From DASPPM01 sp035604475 (GTDB lineage: Bacteria; Pseudomonadota; Alphaproteobacteria; JACZXZ01): 7,052 nucleotides of DNA. The stretch lies in NCBI GenBank assembly GCA_035604475.1, contig DATNIJ010000343.1, positions 1 to 7,052 on the forward strand, given 5' to 3'. The translations under genes were made by a program, and so were the position numbers. Shown piece by piece: positions 1-6,230 of this stretch; positions within the stretch are counted from its first letter, which is position 1; each line of letters opens with the position of its first letter. The notes beneath the pieces are model-generated. The model saw only the letters and a list, made by a program, of their open reading frames with translations, had not been told where the DNA came from and searched no databases.

Positions 1-386
1 ACGGCGTTGGTGAGATTGCCGTTGTGCCCGACCGCGAAGCCGCCTTGCTGGAGATGGGCGAAGAGCGGCTGGACGTTGCGCAGGACGGTGGCACCCTGGG
101 TCGCGTAGCGGACGTGGCCGATCGCCATGCGGCCCGGCAGCGTGGCGATGACGTCCTCGCTGTTGAGGTTGTCGCCGACGAGGCCGAGCGCGCGGTGCTG
201 ATGGAACTGCCGGCCGTCAAAGCTGACGACGCCGACCGCTTCCTGGCCGCGATGCTGGAGCGCATGGAGGCCGAGGGCCGTCATGGCGGCGGCGTCGGCA
301 TGGCCGAAGATGCCGAAGATGCCGCACTCCTCCTTAAGCTTGTCATCGTCGAAGGGGTCGGTGGTGAGCATGGTCCGTGTCGTCAT
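1..386 (-). CDS. purF: Amidophosphoribosyltransferase, N-terminal part (cut by left edge)
   Basis: PurF makes 5-phosphoribosylamine from PRPP and glutamine, the first committed step of de novo purine synthesis, in the cytoplasm. About 128 codons are visible, all from the class II (Ntn-type) glutaminase domain. A short propeptide of about 20 residues ends at EE and is followed by Cys21 in the motif EECGIFGIFG; in the family this Cys becomes the N-terminal nucleophile after cleavage. Further matches are LHALQHRGQEAVG, GHVRYATQG, LRNVQPLF and GHNGNLTNA, the last carrying the oxyanion-hole Asn-Gly. The PRPP-binding half lies outside the window. The ATG at 386 gives a normal propeptide; the ATG at 371 (Met6) is an alternative. 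No clear Shine-Dalgarno sequence precedes it. The cvpA stop is only 10 nt upstream, so the gene probably depends on read-through from cvpA, as in the enterobacterial cvpA-purF pair. Confidence 0.97.
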   Translation of the reverse strand, partial: MTTRTMLTTDPFDDDKLKEECGIFGIFGHADAAAMTALGLHALQHRGQEAVGVVSFDGRQFHQHRALGLVGDNLNSEDVIATLPGRMAIGHVRYATQGATVLRNVQPLFAHLQQGGFAVGHNGNLTNA

Positions 387-394
387 GGCGCCAT
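383..394 (-). other. Mini-ORF at the cvpA-purF junction
   Basis: Three codons (ATG GCG CCA) and then TGA; the TGA overlaps the purF start codon as ATGA. It lies just after the cvpA stop. Its end (GCGCCATGA) resembles the one before cvpA (GCACCATGA). It may help terminating ribosomes restart on purF, or may be coincidence. No Shine-Dalgarno sequence of its own is visible. Confidence 0.15.
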
Positions 395-396
395 CG

Positions 397-1056
397 TCAC
401 TGGGTGCTCTGGAACAGCCGGTTCATGTCCTTGATTTCGTCGCGGTTGTACCCTTCGCGCTCCTTGGGTGTGTCCGCCTTCGGCGCGGGCTGGCTCAGCT
501 GATCGAATTCCCGCTTCGCCTCCAGGCCTTGGCGCGCCTTGGTCGCGGCTTCGCTGACCGCCTGCGCGCCGCGGTGCCGCGCGCTCTCGGGAATGAGCTG
601 CTCGATGAGCTTAGCGCCGCGCTCGATGATGGGCATGGTGCGCGCTCCGCGCACCCAGGAGGGATATTGGTCTGCCGAGCTGAAGGCCCAACCGAGGGCG
701 AGATATCCGAGGCAGACGACGACCGCTCCCCGCAAGAGCCCGAACACCAGGCCGAGCGACTTGTCGAGCGTGCTGAAGTGGCTCTGGTGCACCCGGTGCG
801 CGATGGCATGGCTCACGGCGGAGAGGATGACCAGCGCGATCACGAAAATCGTGACACCGGCGGCACCGTCGGCAAGCCAGGGCACCGCGATGAAGCCGCG
901 GAACCAGGGGGTCACCCAATGGAAGAGATAGAGGGTGGCGAAGGCGGCACCCAGCCAAGCGGCCACCCCCAGCACCTCCTTGACGAAGCCGCGGATGAGG
1001 GCGAAGAGCCCCGAGATCAGCAAGATGACGATGACGGCTACGTCGGTGGTGTTCAT
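397..1056 (-). CDS. cvpA: CvpA family inner-membrane protein
   Basis: The protein has 219 residues and four hydrophobic segments at about 5-22, 29-48, 64-84 and 102-124. A charged, hydrophilic tail of about 90 residues follows (KREFDQLSQ ... KEREGYNRDE), probably cytosolic. The family hallmarks are the N-terminal segment followed by IRGFVKEVLG and the loop LDKSLGLVFGLLRG at 97-110. CvpA was named for colicin V production in E. coli; its biochemical role is still unclear, with links to envelope stress tolerance. I chose the ATG at 1056 because the product then begins at MNTTDVAVIV, right before the first helix. An in-frame start at 1116 would add 20 hydrophilic residues and overlap radA. The radA stop lies 13 nt upstream and purF begins 10 nt downstream, so this is an operon-internal gene. 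A purine-rich AAGGG sits about 17 nt before the ATG, farther than usual. Confidence 0.92.
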   Translation of the reverse strand: MNTTDVAVIVILLISGLFALIRGFVKEVLGVAAWLGAAFATLYLFHWVTPWFRGFIAVPWLADGAAGVTIFVIALVILSAVSHAIAHRVHQSHFSTLDKSLGLVFGLLRGAVVVCLGYLALGWAFSSADQYPSWVRGARTMPIIERGAKLIEQLIPESARHRGAQAVSEAATKARQGLEAKREFDQLSQPAPKADTPKEREGYNRDEIKDMNRLFQSTQ

Positions 1057-1069
1057 GGTGCGGTTGTCA

Positions 1070-1073
<4 letters not shown>
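1053..1073 (-). other. Mini-ORF at the radA-cvpA junction
   Basis: Six codons (ATG ATG ACA ACC GCA CCA) and then TGA. The first ATG overlaps the radA stop codon region and the TGA overlaps the cvpA start as ATGA. The AAGGG sequence lies just upstream. It could serve as a coupling relay that hands ribosomes from radA to cvpA, but there is no direct evidence that it is translated, and chance occurrence is quite possible. Confidence 0.2.
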
Positions 1074-2509
<1,436 letters not shown>

Positions 2510-2517
2510 CTAAGGGC

Positions 2518-2525
2518 TCACCTCC
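2518..2525 (-). promoter_or_regulatory. Strong ribosome binding site of radA
   Basis: On the minus strand the sequence reads GGAGGTGA, an eight-base match to the anti-Shine-Dalgarno end of 16S rRNA, with an 8-nt spacer to GTG at 2509. It fixes the non-ATG start of radA and is the best ribosome binding site in the window. It lies wholly in the 37-nt mlaF-radA gap. Confidence 0.85.
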
Positions 2526-2546
2526 GCCGCGGCGAGGGGGTAGGGC

Positions 2547-3323
2547 TCACGCGTGCACCTCCATCTTGATCGGCCCCTTGGCCCGGCCGTGAATGAACTG
2601 GTCCACATAGGGGTTTGCGACCTGGTCCAGCTCGGCGACCTTGCCCGTCCAGATGATCTTACCACCATAAAGCATGGCAATGCGGTCGGCGATCTTGCGC
2701 GCGCTCGCTATGTCATGGGTGATCGAAAGCGCCGTCGCCCCCAGCTCGCTCACGCATTTGCGGATGAGGTCGTTGATCACGTCGCCCATGATGGGATCGA
2801 GGCCGGTGGTCGGCTCGTCGAAGAAGATGATCTCCGGGTCCGTGGCGATCGCACGCGCCAAGCCCACGCGTTTCTTCATGCCGCCCGAGAGCTCGGCCGG
2901 CCCGAGCTCGGCCACGTCGGGTCCCAGCCCCACCTGCGCCAGCTTCCGGATGGCGATCTCCTTCGCCGCCTCGCGCGCGAGGCCCTTGGCCTGGATGAGG
3001 CCGAAGGCGACGTTCTCCCACACGGGGAGGCTGTCGAAGAGTGCGGAGCCTTGGAAGAGCATACCGAACTTGCGCATGATCTCCTCGCGCTCCCGGCTGC
3101 GCATGCCTACCACCTCGCGACCGTCGACCTGGATCGAGCCGCGCTCGGGCTCCAAGAGACCCAAAATGCACTTAAGGGTGACCGACTTGCCCGAGCCCGA
3201 GCCGCCGATCACCACCACCGACTCGCCGACGCCGATGTCGAGATCGACGCCCGTGAGCACCGCCTTTTCTCCGAATCGCTTGTGCACGTCGCGGAGCCTG
3301 ATCTTGGGCGTGGCGTCGGTCAT
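2547..3323 (-). CDS. mlaF: MlaF-type ABC transporter ATP-binding protein
   Basis: This is the cytoplasmic ATPase (258 residues) of an Mla/MCE-type ABC system, which moves phospholipids between the inner and outer membranes and so maintains outer-membrane asymmetry. All ABC motifs are present: Walker A GGSGSGKS at 40-47, Q-loop Gln91 in LFQGSALFDSL, signature LSGGM at 145-149, Walker B IIFFDE at 165-170, DEPTTGLDPIMG after it, and the H-loop His203 in ITHD. The LFQGSALF stretch, LSGGMKKR and the C-terminal pattern YVDQFIHGRAKGP mark the MlaF/Ttg2A branch; in E. coli MlaF the matching tail packs against the partner ATPase. ATG at 3323 is preceded by AGGAG with a 12-nt spacer. The partner permease lies 102 nt upstream. 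No MlaD substrate-binding gene follows; the next gene is radA. The substrate is inferred from the family only. Confidence 0.93.
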   Translation of the reverse strand: MTDATPKIRLRDVHKRFGEKAVLTGVDLDIGVGESVVVIGGSGSGKSVTLKCILGLLEPERGSIQVDGREVVGMRSREREEIMRKFGMLFQGSALFDSLPVWENVAFGLIQAKGLAREAAKEIAIRKLAQVGLGPDVAELGPAELSGGMKKRVGLARAIATDPEIIFFDEPTTGLDPIMGDVINDLIRKCVSELGATALSITHDIASARKIADRIAMLYGGKIIWTGKVAELDQVANPYVDQFIHGRAKGPIKMEVHA

Positions 3324-3425
3324 GCGTGGGGCTCGCTCCTCGCGCTATTGCGGCGGCCGAATGGCTCGCTGATTATGCGCTGCACGGCCGCCCCGCGACA
3401 AGCGCGGCCATGGCAGGTGCCGCCC
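3324..3425. other. mlaE-mlaF intergenic stretch with GC-rich hairpin
   Basis: A 102-nt spacer, longer than the other operon gaps. It holds a GC-rich inverted repeat: GGCCGC at 3386-3391 and GCGGCC at 3404-3409 (12-nt loop), which competes with a tighter form, CCGCG at 3393-3397 and CGCGG at 3403-3407 (5-nt loop). No T-tract follows on the minus strand, so it does not look like an intrinsic terminator. It might stabilise or process the message between the two genes. AGGAG at 3336-3340 (minus) is the probable mlaF ribosome binding site. I see no open frame here. Confidence 0.4.
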
Positions 3426-4205
3426 TCAGGTGCCGAAGAAAAGCGCCGTCAGCACGTAATTGAAGGCGAAGATGAGAACCGAGGCGGAGACCACCGCGTT
3501 CGTGGTGGCGTTTCCCACGCCCTCGGCACCGCCCCTGGAATGATAGCCGTGATAGCAGCCCATGAGCGCGATCAGGAAGCCGAATACGCCGGCCTTCACC
3601 AGTCCCGACACGACGTCGATGGTCTTGAGGTCTTCCCAGCTAAGCTTGATGTAGTTGGACGGATTGAAGCCGAGCTTGTACACGCCGACGATGTATCCGC
3701 CAAACACGCCGATGATGTCGGCGACGAAGACGAGGCACGGCAGCATGGCGAGCCCGGCGATGAGCCGGGGTGCCACGAGATACTTGAAGGGGTCGGTCGA
3801 GAGCGTCTCCAGCGCGTCGATCTGCTCGGTGACCCGCATGGTCCCGATCTCGGCCGCCATGGCAGCACCGATGCGGCCCGCGACCATGAGGCCGGCGAGC
3901 ACGGGTGCCAACTCGCGCGTCATCGACAGCACGACGACGGTCGGAATGGCCTGCTCGGCATTGAAGCGCGAGAATCCGGTGAAGCTCTGCAGCGCCAGCA
4001 CCATGCCGGTGAAGATTGCGGTCAGGCCGACGACGGGCAGCGAGAAGTAGCCGATCTGGATCATCTGCTGCCCGACGAGGCGCAGGAAGAAGGGGGGTCG
4101 GACGCAGTGCGAGACCGCGATGCCGGTGAAGACGGTGATGCGTCCGACCGCCGCGAGAAAGACGAGGAAAACGCGCCCGATGGGTGCCAGCACCGCTGAG
4201 ATCAC
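3426..4205 (-). CDS. mlaE: MlaE-type ABC transporter permease
   Basis: This is the integral inner-membrane subunit (259 residues; the family is about 260) of the phospholipid-transporting Mla/MCE ABC system. Hydrophobic segments lie at about 49-73, 88-110, 148-172, 201-219 and 236-257, with an amphipathic N-terminal region before RPPF at 36-39. The family signature is clear: FTGMVLALQ at 65-73, then RELAPVLAGLMVAGRIG at 97-113 and AAEIGTMRVTEQIDAL at 117-132, which includes the coupling helix that contacts the ATPase. The C-terminus, FNYVLTALFFGT, also matches E. coli MlaE closely. The start is GTG at 4205, the first start codon in the open frame, with a weak AGGG about 8 nt upstream. mlaF follows 102 nt downstream and is the obvious partner. 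The promoter, if separate from dnaB, must lie in the 263-nt gap upstream, where I see no convincing -35/-10 pair. Confidence 0.93.
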   Translation of the reverse strand: MISAVLAPIGRVFLVFLAAVGRITVFTGIAVSHCVRPPFFLRLVGQQMIQIGYFSLPVVGLTAIFTGMVLALQSFTGFSRFNAEQAIPTVVVLSMTRELAPVLAGLMVAGRIGAAMAAEIGTMRVTEQIDALETLSTDPFKYLVAPRLIAGLAMLPCLVFVADIIGVFGGYIVGVYKLGFNPSNYIKLSWEDLKTIDVVSGLVKAGVFGFLIALMGCYHGYHSRGGAEGVGNATTNAVVSASVLIFAFNYVLTALFFGT

Positions 4206-4395
4206 GGTATCGGCCCTGCCGGCACGTCGCTCTGAGAAAGGATGAGGGGCTCCATCGATAAGCGGTCCGCAACTACGTGCCGGGGCCGATGCGCAGGCGG
4301 CGTCGGACGGGTCGCACCATAACCAATGGTTGCCGGGGTGTCAACGCGGCCTTCGCGAATTTGGGCTGTAGCGGCAAGGACTTGCGCCGTCTCCC

Positions 4396-4424
4396 CGCCT
4401 TCCGCCGGTGGTGCCGGGAAGGCG
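4396..4424. repeat. Perfect 8-bp inverted repeat (hairpin)
   Basis: Arms CGCCTTCC at 4396-4403 and GGAAGGCG at 4417-4424 pair perfectly around a 13-nt loop, and CGG (4406-4408) with CCG (4414-4416) can pair inside the loop. It lies 15 nt from a second hairpin in the same gap. On the minus strand no T-tract follows, so it is a poor intrinsic terminator. Its look fits the short GC-rich palindromic elements scattered between genes in many alphaproteobacteria, but copy number cannot be judged from one window. Confidence 0.45.
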
Positions 4425-4438
4425 AAAACATCCCTCGA

Positions 4439-4458
4439 CCCCTTTCGCGGGAGAGGGG
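4439..4458. repeat. Hairpin element just downstream of dnaB
   Basis: CCCCTTTC at 4439-4446 faces GAGAGGGG at 4451-4458 across a 4-nt loop (GCGG). In plus-strand RNA all eight positions pair (one G-U); in minus-strand RNA, which is the sense of dnaB, one pair is a C-A mismatch. It starts 10 nt after the dnaB stop. On the minus strand it is followed about 10 nt later by a TTTT run (in ATGTTTTCG), too far and too short for a classic terminator. It may still protect the 3' end of the dnaB message or weakly terminate it. The sequence resembles the CCCTCTCCCGC-type intergenic palindromes common in GC-rich proteobacteria. Confidence 0.4.
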
Positions 4459-4468
4459 AGATGGGCTG

Positions 4469-6007
4469 CTACGGCGCCTCCTCGGGCACGTAGTCCGTGC
4501 GCTCGAGATTGCCGAAGCGGGTGAGGGCGCTCTCGAAGAGAAGGTGGACGCCGCCGATCGGCCCGTGGCGCTGCTTGGCGATGTTGACGTCGGCGATGTT
4601 GTGGATCTTGTCGCCGTGCTCCTGCCAGCGGCGGTGACGTTGCTCGAAGCGGTCGTCCGCCTCGTCCGCACGCGGCTTCGGCTCCGAGCGCTCGTGGTAG
4701 TACTCCTCGCGGAAGATGAACATGACGACATCCGCGTCCTGCTCGATCGATCCCGACTCGCGCAGGTCGGCCAACTGGGGCCGCTTGTCCTCGCGCTGCT
4801 CGACGGCGCGGGAGAGTTGGGAGAGCGCGAGCACGGGCAAATCGAGCTCCTTGGCCAGCGCCTTGAGCCCGCGGGTGATCTCCGAGACCTCCTGCACCCG
4901 ATTGTCGTTGCGCGTGACCCCGCCCGGGTGGAGAAGCTGGAGATAGTCGACGACGACGAGACCGAGCCCGTGCTGTCGCTTGAGCCGGCGCGCGCGCGTG
5001 CGCAGCTGGGGGATGCTCAGTGCCGGCGTGTCGTCGATGAAGAGGTTGAGGTGCTGGAGCCTCTGCACGGCCTCGAGAAAGCGTGGGAAGTCATCGCGGC
5101 TCACCTCGCCGCGGCGGATGCGATCCGAGGAGATTTCGGTCTGCTCCGCGAGAATGCGGTTGGCGAGCTGCTCGGCCGACATCTCGAGGGAGAAGAAGGC
5201 GACCTTGGCACCCTCGGCCACCCGGCTCCTGCCCTCCTCGTCGCTCTCCTCCCGGTAGGCCGCAGCGGCATTGAAGGCAATATTGGTGGCAAGTGCCGTC
5301 TTTCCCATCGACGGTCTGCCGGCGAGGATGACGAGATCCGAAGGATGCAGGCCGCCGAGCTTGCGGTCGAGATCGATGAGGCCGGTGGTGACGCCGGTCA
5401 CGTGGCTGGAGCGCTTGAACGCCGCCTCGGCCGAGTGGATCGCCTCGGTCATGGCATCGGCGAGCGGCACGAAGCCGCCCTCGAACTCGCCCGTGGTGGC
5501 GAGCTCGTAAAGGTTGCGCTCGGCCTCCTCGATCTGCTGCACCGCCGTTTCGTCGATCGTCACTTCGAAGGCGCGGTTGACCATCTCGCTGCCGAGCTCG
5601 ATGAGCTCGCGCCGCAAGGCCAAATCGTGGATGGTGCGGCCGTACTCGCCGGCATTGATGATGCTGATTGCCGAGGCCTCGAGGCGGGCGAGGTACTTGG
5701 TGCCACCGATCTCGTCCAACGCCTTGTCCTGCTCGAAAAAGGCCTTGAGCGTGATCGAATTCGCCAGCTGTCCGCGCTCGATGAGGCGCGAGCAGGCCGC
5801 GAAGATGCGTTGGTGCCTAGGGTCGACGAAGTGCTCGGCCTTGAGATATTCCGACACCTTCTCGTAGGCGCGGTTGTTGGAGAGCACCGCACCCAAGAGC
5901 GCCATCTCGGCTTCCGCGTTGTGCGGCGGGGTGCGCAGGCCCGCGCCTGCGTCCTGTCCGCGGCCGAGCGCGGTTACGGCCGCACTGTCGTTCGAGAGGG
6001 TAACCAT
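4469..6007 (-). CDS. dnaB: Replicative DNA helicase DnaB
   Basis: DnaB is the hexameric helicase that unwinds the replication fork and recruits primase. The 512 residues include the N-terminal DnaB domain (from PPHNAEAEMALLGAVL at 27-42 to about 130), a linker, and the RecA-like motor: Walker A GRPSMGKT at 230-237, FFSLEMS with Glu275, Walker B LVVVDYLQLL at 350-359, ALSQLSR at 394-400, and the arginine-finger region RESGSIEQDADVV at 416-428. It is longer than E. coli DnaB (471) mainly through two inserts, at about 250-266 after Walker A and at about 440-470 between EEYYHER and IADVNIAKQRHGP. Insertions at these places are also seen in rhizobial DnaB, so they are clade features. No intein is present. 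ATG at 6007 is the first start and gives a normal N-terminus, but no Shine-Dalgarno sequence precedes it; the upstream bases are pyrimidine-rich (AATCTCCCTCC). Confidence 0.98.
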   Translation of the reverse strand: MVTLSNDSAAVTALGRGQDAGAGLRTPPHNAEAEMALLGAVLSNNRAYEKVSEYLKAEHFVDPRHQRIFAACSRLIERGQLANSITLKAFFEQDKALDEIGGTKYLARLEASAISIINAGEYGRTIHDLALRRELIELGSEMVNRAFEVTIDETAVQQIEEAERNLYELATTGEFEGGFVPLADAMTEAIHSAEAAFKRSSHVTGVTTGLIDLDRKLGGLHPSDLVILAGRPSMGKTALATNIAFNAAAAYREESDEEGRSRVAEGAKVAFFSLEMSAEQLANRILAEQTEISSDRIRRGEVSRDDFPRFLEAVQRLQHLNLFIDDTPALSIPQLRTRARRLKRQHGLGLVVVDYLQLLHPGGVTRNDNRVQEVSEITRGLKALAKELDLPVLALSQLSRAVEQREDKRPQLADLRESGSIEQDADVVMFIFREEYYHERSEPKPRADEADDRFEQRHRRWQEHGDKIHNIADVNIAKQRHGPIGGVHLLFESALTRFGNLERTDYVPEEAP

Positions 6008-6120
6008 GACGGAGGGAGATTAGCGCCGAGTGCCGGCGCACACCAAAGGGTCTCTGCGCACGAAATAGGAGGAACCTGGGGATAGAATCGCGGGCGCTCT
6101 CAAGCCATTGATGCAGCGCC

Positions 6121-6150
6121 CAAAATTTTGCCGGTGTGCGGCCGGCCGGC
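6121..6150. repeat. Two tandem perfect 10-bp palindromes
   Basis: CAAAATTTTG at 6121-6130 and GCCGGCCGGC at 6141-6150 are each perfectly self-complementary, and their centres are exactly 20 bp apart, about two helical turns. One is pure AT in its core and the other pure GC. They lie about 115-140 bp upstream of the dnaB start. A regulatory role for dnaB is possible but untested, and GC palindromes of this type are frequent in such genomes. Confidence 0.4.
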
Positions 6151-6159
6151 GGCCTCGCG

Positions 6160-6212
6160 AAAAAAACTGCCGAGCGGGGCGTGACGACGTCGCGAAAGTG
6201 CGGCGACTCGGG
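6160..6212 (-). terminator. Possible intrinsic terminator of cfa
   Basis: Starting about 18 nt after the cfa stop, minus-strand CCGAG (6211-6207) can pair with CTCGG (6174-6170), extended by one G-T pair. Three bases later comes an uninterrupted T7 tract (6166-6160). The T-tract and its distance from the stem fit a terminator, but the stem is only five or six pairs and the loop is about 30 nt, far larger than usual. I rate it as weak. Confidence 0.25.
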
Positions 6213-6230
6213 AGAGGCCTCGCTGCCGCC

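Larger units (their letters stand above)
4206..4468. other. dnaB-mlaE intergenic gap, non-coding
   Basis: A 263-nt gap with no supportable gene. I read both strands and found no remnant of alanine racemase, which often sits between dnaB and radA in alphaproteobacteria. The half next to dnaB holds two hairpins (listed separately). The middle holds a small AT-richer palindrome, AACCA/TGGTT with a one-base centre at 4321-4331, overlapped by ACCAT at 4316-4320 and ATGGT at 4326-4330, which could be a protein-binding site. The mlaE promoter and leader should be in the part from about 4206 to 4340, but I cannot point to a good promoter. Confidence 0.6.
6008..6230. other. cfa-dnaB intergenic gap, non-coding
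   Basis: A 223-nt gap between the cfa stop and the dnaB start. It holds a T7 tract (minus strand, 6160-6166) that may end cfa, two perfect 10-bp palindromes (6121-6130 and 6141-6150), and an 8-bp palindrome CGACGTCG at 6185-6192. The dnaB promoter should be here, but I found no hexamer pair with acceptable spacing on the minus strand. An AGGAGG on the plus strand near 6068 has no start codon at a suitable distance. No gene is supported on either strand. Confidence 0.6.

Noticed and set aside
2553..4199. A 548-codon plus-strand open frame opposite mlaF and mlaE
   Set aside because: It is the mirror frame of both genes, rich in His, Asp, Gly and Glu with no hydrophobic core, as expected for antisense of membrane and ABC genes.
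4273..4731. Minus-strand frame ending in the dnaB-mlaE gap
   Set aside because: It is an out-of-frame Ser/Arg-rich reading of the dnaB 3' end running on into the hairpin DNA; composition is not protein-like and dnaB is certain.
4560..5260. DnaB inserts as a possible intein or novel domain
   Set aside because: The two extra loops (about 16 and 30 residues) are too short for an intein, have no splicing motifs, and occur at the same places in other alphaproteobacterial DnaB proteins.
4277..6085. A 602-codon open frame on the plus strand opposite dnaB
   Set aside because: It is in exact codon register with dnaB, has no recognisable domain or ribosome binding site, and arises from the near absence of TTA, CTA and TCA codons in dnaB.
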